Positions 8,510 to 17,778 of a stretch of 64,000 nucleotides of DNA are shown here, in pieces. A program made the translations under genes and the position numbers. How positions within the stretch are numbered: position 1 is the first letter of the stretch; every line of letters starts with the position of its first letter. The notes beneath the pieces are model-generated. The model did not search any database and was not told where the DNA came from. It saw nothing but the letters and a program-made list of their open reading frames with translations. Origin of the DNA: Gammaproteobacteria bacterium (GTDB lineage Bacteria > Pseudomonadota > Gammaproteobacteria > Pseudomonadales > Ketobacteraceae); contig JABLXQ010000018.1 of the NCBI GenBank assembly GCA_013178375.1, positions 1 through 64,000 on the forward strand, in the 5' to 3' direction.

Positions 8510-9093
8510 TGAACAGAACCGGTCCGGAACTGCAGCGCCTCACCCGACGCCTCGCGGAAACGCCGGCGGACTTTGTTGATGAACCCATGATCCAGGGCCG
8601 TGGCCGTGTCGCCGTCGCCGCGCTGGTGCATGACACCTTGCGCCGTGTCGGCTATCACGCCAGCGACGAGGAGCTGCAACGATTTGTCGGCAAGAATGCG
8701 AGCCAAGATCGCAACCGGCTGCAACTGGTGGCGCTGGCGGTCTGGCTGCTGGGCGAAGACTGGTTCAACACCGCAAAACTTGACGGCTCTGCGGTGCTGG
8801 CGCTGCTCGACCAGTCCCTGCAGCCACTGGCCGAAGCCAGTCAGGCCAACAAATACGTCAACGACAGCGAGCGCCGCGAAGAATTCGCGCGCTACCTGCT
8901 TGCCCGACTCGACTACCGTCCGGCCGGAGAAAGCCTAGCCCAGGCAACCGACCGCCTGAGCGCGTTGAGCAGCACCGAGCGCAAGCGCCTGCTGCAGGAA
9001 AGTCGCGAAGCAGAACGCCGGGCACGCGCCATTCGCGACGCACTTGCCAAAAAAGCGGCCGAACAATCCGCCGACAAGTGGACGCGCGAATGA
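8506..9093 (+). CDS. Unknown helical operon protein, 195 aa
   Basis: The start ATG overlaps the radical SAM stop (a second ATG follows at 8509). The protein is predicted almost entirely helical, with a compact N-terminal region (residues 1-110, including LQLVALAVWLLGEDWF), a middle region ending in YLLARLDYRPAGE, and a charged Arg/Glu/Ala-rich C-terminal helix of about 55 residues that could form a coiled coil. No motif, signal peptide or membrane span is seen. I do not recognise the family. Its fixed place between two enzymes suggests a carrier or adaptor role, which is speculative. Confidence 0.7.
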   Translation: MMNRTGPELQRLTRRLAETPADFVDEPMIQGRGRVAVAALVHDTLRRVGYHASDEELQRFVGKNASQDRNRLQLVALAVWLLGEDWFNTAKLDGSAVLALLDQSLQPLAEASQANKYVNDSERREEFARYLLARLDYRPAGESLAQATDRLSALSSTERKRLLQESREAERRARAIRDALAKKAAEQSADKWTRE

Positions 9094-10436
9094 ATCCGTA
9101 TTTCGACCCCGAACGCTACCCAACCCTGACGGAAGACGGCGCGCGCATGCTGAAATTTCTGCGCGAGCACCCGCAGGCGCCGGTCTACCGCAATGAAAGC
9201 GGCAACCGGCTCACACCGGAAGATCTGGAGCAGCTAGCCGAATTCGAACGCACGTTGAATCAGAGCAGCGTCGACTGGAACGCGCTACAGACACCGGGCT
9301 GGCTCGGCGCTTTCGTCGAACAGGTCTATCGCGAAGTACCTTTTTACCGCGCGCAAGGCAACGCACCGCACTTCACTGATATCGCGCCAGTCTCCCGCGC
9401 CGACTTCAGCCGCGACATCGCAGCATTCGTGCCGAACAACGTGCCGATCGAACGCATGATCAATTTCCGCACCACGGGCACCAGCGGCAACCCGTTGCTG
9501 ATCGCCTCCCACCCGCGCGTTGCCGCCAGCTATCTGTGTTTTCACCGCCGGGCACTGCGCCACTTCGGCATCGAACTGACACCAGGCCCACAGCAGGTGG
9601 GCGTGGTACTGGTGGGCTTTCAACGCCGCTGCTTTACCTATGTGTCAGTCACGCCGCAGCTGGGCGAATCCGGCTTGGCCAAAATCAATCTGCACCCGGA
9701 TGACTGGAACAGCCCCAACGATCGCGCAGCCTATCTCGATGCGCTCAACCCCGAGATCTATACCGGCGATCCGCTCTCGTTCAGTGAACTGAAAAACCTG
9801 CCGCTGCGCACCCGGCCGCGTGCCCTGATTTCAGTGGGCATGATGCTGTCGGACGGGCTCAAAACCGAGCTGGAGAGCCGCTTCAACGCACCGGTGCTGG
9901 ATATCTACTCGCTGAACGAGGCCGGACCTGTCGGCGTGTTCGATGCGGATCTGGGCGGGCATTTGCTGCTGCAACCCGGGCTGTATGTGGAAATACTCGA
10001 CCGCCAGGGGCAACCGGTCGCACCGGGCGAGCGCGGGGAAATCACGCTCACCGGCGGCTTCAATTTCTGCCTGCCGCTGCTGCGCTACCGTACCGGGGAC
10101 CATGCCGCCATCACATATTGCACTGAAGGACCTTTGTTAACCGGCCTCAGCGGGCGGACGCCCGTGCGCTTTCGCACCCAGACCGGCGAATGGATCAACA
10201 ACATTGATATCACCCATGCACTGCGCCTGTTGCCGCTGGCCCAGTTCGGTCTGCATCAGGCCGCCGACGGCACACTTTGTCTGTCCCTGGCTCCGGCGTC
10301 GCTACACCAGGCAACAGCCTGCACCCAGGCGCTGCAAGGCATTTTCGGCACCCAGCGGATTGCGGTGAAGCCCATCAAAACCGAAGACAAAATCCTGCAA
10401 TACAGCAGTGACCTGGAAGGTGGCACCCTGCAATGA
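9090..10436 (+). CDS. PaaK-like adenylate-forming enzyme (ANL superfamily)
   Basis: 448 aa from ATG 9090 (ATGA overlap with the previous stop; GTG 9078 is less likely). The ATP-binding loop is FRTTGTSGNP (TTGTSG at about 128-133), followed by DIYSLNEAGPVGVFD, equivalent to the YxxTE region, and LLRYRTGDHA, the conserved YRTGD motif. The layout matches phenylacetate-CoA ligase and relatives, which activate a carboxylate as an acyl-adenylate and pass it to CoA or a carrier protein. The C-terminal domain is short but keeps a lysine-containing segment (IKTEDKILQ). With a radical SAM enzyme next door, activation of an acid for attachment to a peptide or protein is plausible, but neither substrate nor acceptor can be read from sequence. 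Confidence 0.85.
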   Translation: MNPYFDPERYPTLTEDGARMLKFLREHPQAPVYRNESGNRLTPEDLEQLAEFERTLNQSSVDWNALQTPGWLGAFVEQVYREVPFYRAQGNAPHFTDIAPVSRADFSRDIAAFVPNNVPIERMINFRTTGTSGNPLLIASHPRVAASYLCFHRRALRHFGIELTPGPQQVGVVLVGFQRRCFTYVSVTPQLGESGLAKINLHPDDWNSPNDRAAYLDALNPEIYTGDPLSFSELKNLPLRTRPRALISVGMMLSDGLKTELESRFNAPVLDIYSLNEAGPVGVFDADLGGHLLLQPGLYVEILDRQGQPVAPGERGEITLTGGFNFCLPLLRYRTGDHAAITYCTEGPLLTGLSGRTPVRFRTQTGEWINNIDITHALRLLPLAQFGLHQAADGTLCLSLAPASLHQATACTQALQGIFGTQRIAVKPIKTEDKILQYSSDLEGGTLQ

Positions 10437-11035
10437 GCGCTCTCGAAATCGCCGCCAATCTCGTCATGACGGTTTCAATCCTGCTGGCCGGACGCAACAG
10501 TGTGCATACCTGGTGGACAGGCATTCTGGGATGCATTCTGTTTGGCATGCTGTTCTTTCAGGCCAAACTCTACGCTGATGTGGTGCTGCAGATTTTCTTT
10601 ATCGGCGCCAGCAGTATTGGCTGGTGGCAGTGGCTTTACGGCGACAGGGGCGAGACGAAACCGATCAGCCGCGCCGGCTACACCCGCATCGCGCAAATCG
10701 CTCCTCTGGGGCTGCTGGTGGCCGCGCTCTACGGCCTGCTGCTGCACCACTTTACCGACGCGTACGCGCCCTATCTGGATTCCGCCATCCTGGTGTTCAG
10801 CGTGATCGCGCAATGGCTGCTGATGCAGCGCCGCCTGGAAAGCTGGATTTTCTGGTGGCTGGTCAACAGTATTGCCGTGCCGCTCTTTGCAAGCCGCGGG
10901 CTATACCTGACCGCGTTTCTGTACGCCTGCTACTGGATCAACGCAATCGTTGCATTCCACTACTGGCGCGGGCAGCTGTCGGTCCAGCGCGAAACGCAGA
11001 CTGTTGCAGGACCACTGGCCGATGAAGCCCGCTGA
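10433..11035 (+). CDS. pnuC: PnuC-family nicotinamide riboside transporter
   Basis: 200 aa with about seven hydrophobic segments and the Trp-rich signature of PnuC: ASSIGWWQWLYG in the middle, then ESWIFWWLVNSIAVPLFASRGLYLTAFLYACYWINAIVAFHYW near the end. PnuC passively admits nicotinamide riboside across the inner membrane; intracellular phosphorylation by NadR traps it. The ATG overlaps the previous stop by four bases, and nadR starts 14 bases before the pnuC stop. The pnuC-nadR pairing strongly supports both calls. What is odd is that this salvage pair is the tail of an AAA+/VWA/radical SAM operon. Confidence 0.92.
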   Translation: MSALEIAANLVMTVSILLAGRNSVHTWWTGILGCILFGMLFFQAKLYADVVLQIFFIGASSIGWWQWLYGDRGETKPISRAGYTRIAQIAPLGLLVAALYGLLLHHFTDAYAPYLDSAILVFSVIAQWLLMQRRLESWIFWWLVNSIAVPLFASRGLYLTAFLYACYWINAIVAFHYWRGQLSVQRETQTVAGPLADEAR

Positions 11036-12092
11036 GAACCGACGCTTCGCCCATGGCCTGGTGGTGGGAAAATTCAGCCCGCTGCACAAGGGCCATGAAT
11101 TCATGATTTCACGCGCACAGGCGGAATGCGACACCCTGTTTTTGATTTCCTACAGTGAACCGGAACTGCCTGGCTGCGAACGCGCCCGCCGCGAATCCTG
11201 GCTGAAAAGTCGCTTCCCGCAGTTGCCGGTACTGGTGCTGGATCAGAAAGAACTGCGCCGCCTGGCCACTGCGCGGGGTATCGCCTCGCCACCGCCCATT
11301 CCGCACAATGACGCATCGGATATTGAGCAACGCCTGTTCTGTGGCTGGCTCTGCCGGAACCTGCTGGGCACCCGCGTGGATGCCGTATTTACCAGCGAGG
11401 ACTACGGCGATGGTTTCGCTGCTGTGCTGACCGACTACTTTCGCCGCGACACACCTGATGCGCCCGACGTCGTGCACCGCTGCATCGACCGCGACCGCGT
11501 GCATGTCCCCATCTCCGGCTCGCGTCTGCGCGCTGATCCGCATGGCCTGCGTCAATTCCTGGCCCCAGAGGTTTACGCTGATTTTATGGAACGTGTCCTG
11601 CTGCTGGGTGGAGAATCCACGGGAAAAACCACCCTCGCTGCGGCCCTGGCACAGACGTTGGATACCCAATGGGTTCCCGAGTATGGCCGTGAGCTGTGGG
11701 AACACAAAAATGGCGCGATGGAGTTCACCGACATGCTGCACATCGCCCAAACGCAAATCGCCCGTGAGGAAGCGCTGGCCATGAATGCCCAACGCTGGCT
11801 GATCTGCGACAGTAGCCCCTTCACCTCACTGCTGTATTCCCATGTCCTGTTCGATCGCGCCGACCCGCAACTGGAGCGGCTGGCCAACCGCCACTACGAT
11901 CATGTATTTCTCTGCGCGACAGATTTCGAATTCGTGCAGGATGGCACCCGGCGTGACGCGGTGTTTCGCCAGTACCAGCAGGACTGGTATGAGAGGGAGC
12001 TGGCCAGGCGCGGAATGTCGTACAGACTGGTCGGAGGGAGTGTGGAGGAAAGAGTTGAAACTATTCTGGGGCACCTGAATCGACAGACTTGA
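11022..12092 (+). CDS. nadR: NadR: NMN adenylyltransferase and ribosylnicotinamide kinase
   Basis: 356 aa. The N-terminal nucleotidyltransferase has GKFSPLHKGH at 16-25 (the (H/T)xGH motif) and ISGSRLRAD (a variant of ISxTxxR) near 165. The C-terminal ribosylnicotinamide kinase has P-loop GGESTGKT at 196-203. The enzyme phosphorylates nicotinamide riboside to NMN and then makes NAD. The N-terminal helix-turn-helix repressor domain of enterobacterial NadR is absent, so this form is enzymatic only. The start overlaps pnuC by 14 bases; the longer frame back to 10950 lies inside pnuC and is rejected. It is the last gene of the operon; no strong terminator is visible after it. Confidence 0.93.
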   Translation: MKPAENRRFAHGLVVGKFSPLHKGHEFMISRAQAECDTLFLISYSEPELPGCERARRESWLKSRFPQLPVLVLDQKELRRLATARGIASPPPIPHNDASDIEQRLFCGWLCRNLLGTRVDAVFTSEDYGDGFAAVLTDYFRRDTPDAPDVVHRCIDRDRVHVPISGSRLRADPHGLRQFLAPEVYADFMERVLLLGGESTGKTTLAAALAQTLDTQWVPEYGRELWEHKNGAMEFTDMLHIAQTQIAREEALAMNAQRWLICDSSPFTSLLYSHVLFDRADPQLERLANRHYDHVFLCATDFEFVQDGTRRDAVFRQYQQDWYERELARRGMSYRLVGGSVEERVETILGHLNRQT

Positions 12093-12321
12093 ATCGGCAG
12101 CCCGTTCAAATTCACATGCATTGCTAACAATCGCCACAAGACAGGGCCTGTTCATCAACGCCCACCCCCAGCTCAATCTAATAAAAGCCGCATTCAATTG
12201 AACTGACTGCCCTCCACCCGCCGCAGGAAACGTGACCGCAGTCCAAAATATGACAATTCGAGTTAATTTATTGAGTGAATTGGCTTAACCTCGCGCCTCT
12301 TTGAACCACTGGAGCACGACA

Positions 12322-12630
12322 ATGAACAAGGCAATCGTATTGGTAGCAGTTGCGGCACTGGGTCTGGCAGCGTGCAACAAGCAGGAAGAATCGACAGCAC
12401 TGGAAAACGCGAAAGAATCGGCCAACCAGGCAGTTGAGTCCGCGCAGGAGGCCGCTGGTCACGCATCTGAAGCCGTGCAGGCAGCGAGTGAAGCGGCCAA
12501 GGAAGCTGCAGTAGAAGGTACTGAGGCAGCCGTTGACGCCACCACTGAAGAAGCCAGAAAAGCGGCAGAAAAAGCCAAAGAAGCCGCTGATGCATCCGCT
12601 GAAGCAGTGAAAGAAGCTCTGCCCCAGTAA
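12322..12630 (+). CDS. Small alanine/glutamate-rich lipoprotein
   Basis: 102 aa. Signal peptide MNKAIVLVAVAALGLAAC with lipobox LAAC and lipidated Cys18. The mature part is one long run rich in Ala, Glu, Lys and Ser with repeated units such as ESANQAVESAQEAAGHASEAV and EEARKAAEKAKEAADASAEAV, as in coiled-coil or amphipathic surface helices. It has no catalytic domain. GGAG (12311-12314) is spaced correctly for the ATG at 12322; the longer frame from TTG 12301 is not needed. It is separated from nadR by 229 bases with no evident gene, so is probably transcribed on its own. Envelope location is predicted; function is unknown. Confidence 0.8.
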   Translation: MNKAIVLVAVAALGLAACNKQEESTALENAKESANQAVESAQEAAGHASEAVQAASEAAKEAAVEGTEAAVDATTEEARKAAEKAKEAADASAEAVKEALPQ

Positions 12631-12676
12631 GCATCAGAGCGGTTCTGCAGGCGTCGTTCTGCAAACCAGGGTCGCG

Positions 12677-12696
12677 GGCCGGAAATCAATCCGGCC
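12677..12696 (+). terminator. Hairpin downstream of the lipoprotein gene
   Basis: GGCCGGA/TCCGGCC stem with a six-base loop, inside a wider GGGTCG/CGACCC pairing. There is no U tract, so intrinsic termination is uncertain. Confidence 0.3.
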
Positions 12697-12835
12697 TGTA
12701 GCCGACCCGCCCCATCATCATCCCCTTTCCCCCGATGAACGACTCGCGTCAACCACCATACACAACGGCCAACACCCAGCCTGCACCTGCCTGATCATCA
12801 ACCGGGCAGCGACTTCTTTTCAAACGGAAACTGAA

Positions 12836-12869
12836 AAAGAAAAAGGGGTTACGTTTCCGTAACCCCTTT
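12836..12869 (-). terminator. Terminator of the tRNA transcript
   Basis: Twelve-base-pair stem AAAGGGGTTACG/CGTAACCCCTTT with a TTTC loop. Read on the minus strand it lies just after the tRNA-Arg 3' end and runs into TTTTTCTTTTT. The T-rich plus side may also stop plus-strand transcription. Confidence 0.85.
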
Positions 12870-12877
12870 CTTTTATA

Positions 12878-12954
12878 TGGCGCGCCAGGAAGGATTCGAA
12901 CCTCCGACCGCCTGGTTCGTAGCCAGGTACTCTATCCAGCTGAGCTACTGGCGC
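12878..12954 (-). tRNA. tRNA-Arg (ACG anticodon)
   Basis: 77 nt including encoded CCA. The acceptor stem GCGCCAG/CTGGCGC pairs perfectly. The anticodon arm CCTGG-CTACGAA-CCAGG gives anticodon ACG (read as ICG for CGU/CGC/CGA). The T arm contains GGTTCGAATCC. A strong terminator follows 3' and tRNA-Ser precedes, so the two are probably co-transcribed. Confidence 0.97.
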
Positions 12955-13092
12955 GTGGGATGTGCATTTTACGAATCCACCACTTCAAGTCAATCAATTG
13001 TTTAAATTTTTCGACTCATTATGGTGAGTTTCATGAACCTGCGGGACTGCTCGTGACCCGACCGGCTGACGCCGGATATTCCCAGGGGAATA

Positions 13093-13185
13093 TGGCGGAG
13101 AGGGAGGGATTCGAACCCTCGATACAGCTTTTGACCGTATACTCCCTTAGCAGGGGAGCGCCTTCGGCCTCTCGGCCACCTCTCC
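13093..13185 (-). tRNA. tRNA-Ser (GCT anticodon)
   Basis: 93 nt with encoded CCA and the long variable arm of class II tRNAs. Acceptor stem GGAGAGG pairs with CCTCTCC. Anticodon arm CTCCC-CTGCTAA-GGGAG gives GCU, reading AGC/AGU. It lies downstream of csrA beyond the csrA terminator. The csrA/tRNA-Ser/tRNA-Arg order is common in gammaproteobacteria. Confidence 0.97.
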
Positions 13186-13263
13186 AAAAACGTGGGCGGA
13201 ATGATACCCGCGTTTCGCGCAAATTCCTAGCCCATTCTGGCTAATTTGATCCCACGTAAGTCC

Positions 13264-13294
13264 TTAAAAACAAAAGCGATGCCTAGGCATCGCT
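13264..13294 (-). terminator. csrA terminator
   Basis: Perfect palindrome AGCGATGCCTAGGCATCGCT (13275-13294), followed on the minus strand by TTTGTTTTTAAGG. It lies 28 bases after the csrA stop. Confidence 0.85.
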
Positions 13295-13321
13295 CTCATC
13301 GGGACCACTTCCAGACGCGTT

Positions 13322-13513
13322 TCAGGCGTCAGTGTCGTGCTCGCCGCCTTTTTCGCGCTGAATGCGCTGATAGATCTCTTCCCGGTGAACGGCGACTTCC
13401 TTCGGCGCATTCACACCGATCCGCACCTGGTTACCCTTTACGCCCAGCACGGTCACGGTGACTTCGTCGCCGATCATCAGGGTTTCGCCTACGCGGCGGG
13501 TCAATATCAACAT
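13322..13513 (-). CDS. csrA: Carbon storage regulator CsrA/RsmA
   Basis: 63 aa, the usual length. It begins [48 protein letters not shown]; the RNA-contacting Leu4 and Arg44 are present. CsrA dimers bind GGA motifs in mRNA leaders and alter translation or stability, and are titrated by CsrB/RsmZ-type sRNAs. Two such sRNA candidates occur in this window at 40756-41103 and 41386-41740. AGGAGAAGGAAA precedes the start. lysC lies 144 bases upstream, the conserved alaS-lysC-csrA order. Confidence 0.98.
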   Translation of the reverse strand: MLILTRRVGETLMIGDEVTVTVLGVKGNQVRIGVNAPKEVAVHREEIYQRIQREKGGEHDTDA

Positions 13514-13657
13514 TTTCCTTCTCCTTACTTACTGCTCCTGCCGAGCGTCTGGTTTCGCGTCCCGAGAAAGCCCTACCCGGTTTTAATTTTCCTAATCAAG
13601 TATCGTCCAGGTTTCCGATTTTGGTAGGGCGGGAGCGGGTTTTCTTGTTCAGCCGGA

Positions 13658-14893
13658 TTACTTAGCCGCTTGCGGCTCCTTGTCCAGGCCAAACCCCGTG
13701 TGCAGGGCACGTACCGCCAACTCCAGATACTTCTCGTCGATCACTACCGAGATCTTGATTTCCGAGGTGGAGATCATCTGGATGTTAATGGATTCTTGCG
13801 CCAGCAACTTGAACATCCTGCTGGCCACGCCGGCGTGGGAACGCATGCCCACACCCACCAGGGACACCTTGGCAATGGAAGCGTCGCCCTGCACGTCGCG
13901 GGCTCCCAGTTCCTTGGCGATATCCTTGAGCACGTCCAGCGCCTTGCGCAGTTCGTTCTTGTGGACGGTGAAGGTGAAATCGGTGGTGTTGTCGGCGCTG
14001 ACGTTCTGCACGATCATGTCGACTTCGATGTTGGCCTCGCCCACGGGGCCCAGGATCTTGTAAGCCGCGCCTGGGGTATCCGGCACGCCACGCACGGTGA
14101 TTTTGGCTTCGTCGCGATTAAAGGCAATGCCTGAGATGACCGGCTGTTCCATAGATTCCTCTTGATCAACAGTAATAAGGGTACCTGGCCCTTCAGCAAA
14201 ACTGGAAAGCACCCGCAGGGGTACGTTGTATTTCCCGGCGAACTCCACCGAGCGGATCTGCAATACCTTGGAGCCGAGGCTGGCCATTTCCAGCATTTCC
14301 TCGAAGGTGATCTGCTCCAGGCGACGCGCATTGGGCACGACACGGGGATCGGTGGTGTAGACGCCGTCGACATCGGTGTAGATCTGGCACTCGTCGGCTT
14401 TCAGGGCCGCTGCCAAAGCCACACCAGTGGTGTCAGAGCCGCCACGGCCCAGGGTGGTGATGTTGCCGTCGTCGTCCACGCCCTGGAAGCCGGCAACCAC
14501 GACAATGCGACCCTTGTTCAGGTCGGCACGGATGCGGTCGGCATCGATGGCCTGGATGCGAGCCTTGCCGTAAGCGTCGTCGGTGAGGATACGCACCTGG
14601 GCACCGGTGTAGGAACGGGCATCATAGCCTTCCTTTTGCAGTGCCATGCTCAGCAGTGCAATGGTGACCTGTTCGCCGGTGGTGACCAGCACATCCAGTT
14701 CCCGCGCGGGTGGCTGTTCGGAAATTTCGTTGGCCAGTGCGATCAGCCGGTTGGTCTCGCCGCTCATGGCAGATACAACCACGACGATATCATGCCCCTC
14801 GTCCCGGTAACGCCCCACTTTCTTCGCCACATTTCTTATTCTTTCGATGGTACCTACCGAGGTACCACCGTATTTCTGCACAATTAACGCCAT
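13658..14893 (-). CDS. lysC: Aspartate kinase
   Basis: 411 aa, the normal size of the monofunctional LysC of pseudomonads. The N-terminal kinase domain begins MALIVQKYGGTSVGTIERI (KYGGTS nucleotide/aspartate motif) and contains GRGGSDTTGVALAAAL. The C-terminal ~140 residues form two ACT domains (for example ITVRGVPDTPGAAYKILGPVGEANIEVDMIVQN), the site of feedback by lysine and/or threonine. It makes aspartyl phosphate, the first step to Lys, Thr, Met and diaminopimelate. It lies between alaS and csrA on the same strand. No lysine riboswitch was seen in the 120-base upstream gap. Confidence 0.97.
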   Translation of the reverse strand: MALIVQKYGGTSVGTIERIRNVAKKVGRYRDEGHDIVVVVSAMSGETNRLIALANEISEQPPARELDVLVTTGEQVTIALLSMALQKEGYDARSYTGAQVRILTDDAYGKARIQAIDADRIRADLNKGRIVVVAGFQGVDDDGNITTLGRGGSDTTGVALAAALKADECQIYTDVDGVYTTDPRVVPNARRLEQITFEEMLEMASLGSKVLQIRSVEFAGKYNVPLRVLSSFAEGPGTLITVDQEESMEQPVISGIAFNRDEAKITVRGVPDTPGAAYKILGPVGEANIEVDMIVQNVSADNTTDFTFTVHKNELRKALDVLKDIAKELGARDVQGDASIAKVSLVGVGMRSHAGVASRMFKLLAQESINIQMISTSEIKISVVIDEKYLELAVRALHTGFGLDKEPQAAK

Positions 14894-15015
14894 CGCCGTC
14901 GTTCTTTAATAGTTATTGAAGGAATAGCACCCAAACTGGATGCGGATTAAACAATATTGCCCCTGGAGTGTAAACCAAAGGATTGATCTGTATACCTTTT
15001 GTTTTCCGTACCTGC

Positions 15016-17637
15016 TTACTGCTGCAGCCAGGTTTCGGCGGATGCCACTGCGTCGGCCAGCCTGGCTACATCAGGGCCGCCGGCACTGGCCAGATCCGGA
15101 CGTCCACCGCCTTTGCCACCGACGATCTGGGCTGCGTGTTTCACCAGGTCGCCGGCCTTGAACTGCCCGGTGAGATCCTTGGTAACCCCCGCCACCAGAT
15201 CCACCTTGCCTTCGTTGACCGCACCCAGCAGCACCACGCCGGAGCCGAGCTTGTTTTTCAGCTGGTCCACCAGTTCGCGCAGGGCTTTCAGGTCGACGCC
15301 GTCGACGGTGGCCGCCAGCAGTTTCACACCGGCCACAGTTTTGGCCTGTCCTGCCAGATCGTCACCGGCGCTGCTGGCCAGCTTGGCTTTCTGCCGCTCC
15401 AGCTCTTTTTCCAGCTGTTTCACCCGGTCCAGGGTCTGCTGCACCTTTTCCACTGCGTTGTCGCGGCTGCCTTTCAGCAGTGCGGCAATCTGGCCCAGGG
15501 TGGCATCGGTTTCATCCAGCCAATGCTCGGCGCCTTCGCCGGTCACCGCTTCGATACGGCGCACGCCAGCGGCGACACCACCTTCAGACAGAATGCGGAA
15601 CAGCCCGATATCGCCGGTACGGCTGGCGTGGGTGCCACCACAGAGTTCGATAGAGAAGTTGTCCTGGCCCATGGTAAGAACGCGGACGTTATCATCATAC
15701 TTTTCGCCAAACAGCGCCATAGCCCCTTTGGACTTGGCCTGCTCGATGGGCATGACCTCGGTCACAACCGGCGCATTGGCGCGGATCTGGGCGTTGACCA
15801 GCTTTTCCACCGCGCGGATTTCGGCGGGTTTCATGGCTTCGGAATGGGCGAAGTCGAAGCGCAAGCGGCTGGCGGTGACCTGGGAACCTTTCTGCTGCAC
15901 GTGGTTGCCCAGCACCTGGCGCAATGCTGCGTGCATCAGGTGAGTGGCGGAATGGTTCAGACGGATGGCCTGGCGCAAGTCGTTGTTCACTTTGGCCTGC
16001 ACGGTGTCGCCGACTTTCAGGGTACCGGTTTCCAGCACGCCGACATGGACGTGAGCACCACGCTGTTTGGTGGTGTCAGTCACATCGAAGCGGGCGCTGG
16101 CGGTTTCCAGCGTGCCGACGTCGCCCACCTGACCACCGGATTCGGCATAGAACGGCGTATTGTCGAGCACGATCTGGGCTGGCTGACCCGCGCTGATGGA
16201 TTGCACCGGCTGGCCGTCGACGAAGATCTCGGTGATGCGGCCGCTGTCGGTGACCTGGTCGTAGCCACTGAATTCGCTGCGGGTGTTCACGTCCAGGCCG
16301 TCGTGGTAATTCGCCTTGAATTTTCCAGCAGCCTTGGAGCGCGACTTCTGCGCATCCATTTCCTTCTCGAAACCGATATGGTCGATGGTGAGATTGCGCT
16401 CACGGGCGATATCGGCGGTGAGGTCGGCGGGGAAACCGTAGGTGTCATAGAGTTTGAATACCACGTCGCCGGGAATCTGATTGCCCACCAGACCTTCCAG
16501 ATCCTGCTCCAGAATCTTCAATCCTTGCTCCAGCGTTTTCGCGAACTGCTCTTCTTCCTGCAGAAGCATTTTTTCCACCTGGGCCTGGGCTTTTTTCAGT
16601 TCGGGATAGGCATCGCCCATCTCGCGCACCAGCGGTACCACCAGCTTGTGGAAGAACGGGCCTTTGGCACCGAGCTTGTTGCCGTGGCGAATCGCACGAC
16701 GCAGGATGCGGCGCAGCACATAACCGCGACCTTCGTTGGACGGCACCACACCGTCCACGATCAGAAACGCGCAGGAGCGAATGTGGTCGGCCACCACGCG
16801 CAGGGATTTGTCTTCCAGATCCTGGGCGTCGGTGACGCGCGCCACGTCTTTCAGCAGGCTGGCGAACAGGTCGATTTCGTAGTTGCTGTGCACGTGCTGC
16901 ATGACGGCGGCAATCCGCTCCAGACCCATGCCGGTGTCCACCGACGGTTTGGGCAGCGGCACCAGAGTGCCGTCCGGCTGGCGGTCGAACTGCATGAACA
17001 CGTTGTTCCAGATTTCGATGTAGCGGTCGCCGTCTTCTTCGGGCGATCCGGGAGGGCCACCCCAGATGTCGGGGCCGTGGTCGTAGAAAATCTCGGTGCA
17101 GGGGCCGCAGGGTCCGGTGTCGCCCATCTGCCAGAAGTTGTCAGATGCATAGGGCGCGCCCTTGTTGTCGCCGATGCGGATCACGCGCTCCGCCGGTACG
17201 CCGACTTCCTTGTTCCAGATGTCGTAGGCTTCGTCGTCGCTGGCGTACACAGTGACCCAGAGTTTTTCCTTGGGCAGGTTCAACCATTTGTCTGACGTCA
17301 GGAATTCCCACGCGTAACGGATAGCGTCGCGCTTGAAATAATCGCCGAAGCTGAAGTTGCCCAGCATTTCGAAGAAGGTGTGGTGACGTGCGGTGTAGCC
17401 CACGTTTTCCAGATCGTTGTGCTTGCCGCCGGCGCGCACGCAGCGCTGCGAGGTAACCGCGCGCTTGTACGGGCGCAGGTCGCGGCCGAGAAACACATCC
17501 TTGAACTGCACCATGCCGGCGTTGGTGAACAGCAGGGTGGGATCATTGCCGGGGATGAGCGAGCTGCTGGCCAGCACTTCGTGGCCCTGGGTCTTGAAAT
17601 ACTCAAGAAACGCTGTACGGATTGCAGAGGTCTTCAT
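15016..17637 (-). CDS. alaS: Alanyl-tRNA synthetase
   Basis: 873 aa, the usual length. The start [21 protein letters not shown] at 17637 is the conserved AlaRS N-terminus; the frame stays open 90 bases further but without homology. Class II catalytic core in the first ~440 residues, editing domain with the [12 protein letters not shown] zinc motif (HxxxH) and a later [13 protein letters not shown], and C-terminal C-Ala domain ending in [15 protein letters not shown]. It charges tRNA-Ala and hydrolyses mischarged Ser/Gly. It is located between recX and lysC. Confidence 0.98.
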   Translation of the reverse strand: MKTSAIRTAFLEYFKTQGHEVLASSSLIPGNDPTLLFTNAGMVQFKDVFLGRDLRPYKRAVTSQRCVRAGGKHNDLENVGYTARHHTFFEMLGNFSFGDYFKRDAIRYAWEFLTSDKWLNLPKEKLWVTVYASDDEAYDIWNKEVGVPAERVIRIGDNKGAPYASDNFWQMGDTGPCGPCTEIFYDHGPDIWGGPPGSPEEDGDRYIEIWNNVFMQFDRQPDGTLVPLPKPSVDTGMGLERIAAVMQHVHSNYEIDLFASLLKDVARVTDAQDLEDKSLRVVADHIRSCAFLIVDGVVPSNEGRGYVLRRILRRAIRHGNKLGAKGPFFHKLVVPLVREMGDAYPELKKAQAQVEKMLLQEEEQFAKTLEQGLKILEQDLEGLVGNQIPGDVVFKLYDTYGFPADLTADIARERNLTIDHIGFEKEMDAQKSRSKAAGKFKANYHDGLDVNTRSEFSGYDQVTDSGRITEIFVDGQPVQSISAGQPAQIVLDNTPFYAESGGQVGDVGTLETASARFDVTDTTKQRGAHVHVGVLETGTLKVGDTVQAKVNNDLRQAIRLNHSATHLMHAALRQVLGNHVQQKGSQVTASRLRFDFAHSEAMKPAEIRAVEKLVNAQIRANAPVVTEVMPIEQAKSKGAMALFGEKYDDNVRVLTMGQDNFSIELCGGTHASRTGDIGLFRILSEGGVAAGVRRIEAVTGEGAEHWLDETDATLGQIAALLKGSRDNAVEKVQQTLDRVKQLEKELERQKAKLASSAGDDLAGQAKTVAGVKLLAATVDGVDLKALRELVDQLKNKLGSGVVLLGAVNEGKVDLVAGVTKDLTGQFKAGDLVKHAAQIVGGKGGGRPDLASAGGPDVARLADAVASAETWLQQ

Positions 17638-17778
17638 TCGGGTACCGGGTCGGGAAAGTCGGAGGGCGGCGCCGGCCTGGGCGCGCTGACAAAGGCGGCA
17701 GTTTACCATCAAATCGGCACAATTCATCCCCGCGGGATGAGGCGGATGGACGGGGATGGGGGAAGCGTTTCCGGGCGG

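Noticed and set aside
12960-13244. Open frames over tRNA-Ser
   Set aside because: They translate the tRNA and its flanks; the tRNA structure is complete.
14894-15015. Lysine riboswitch before lysC
   Set aside because: The upstream gap is only about 120 bases, is AT-rich and shows no conserved riboswitch stems.
14983-17295. 770-codon plus-strand open frame
   Set aside because: It is antisense to alaS. The protein is His/Gln/Gly-rich with no family motif, a typical shadow of a high-GC gene.
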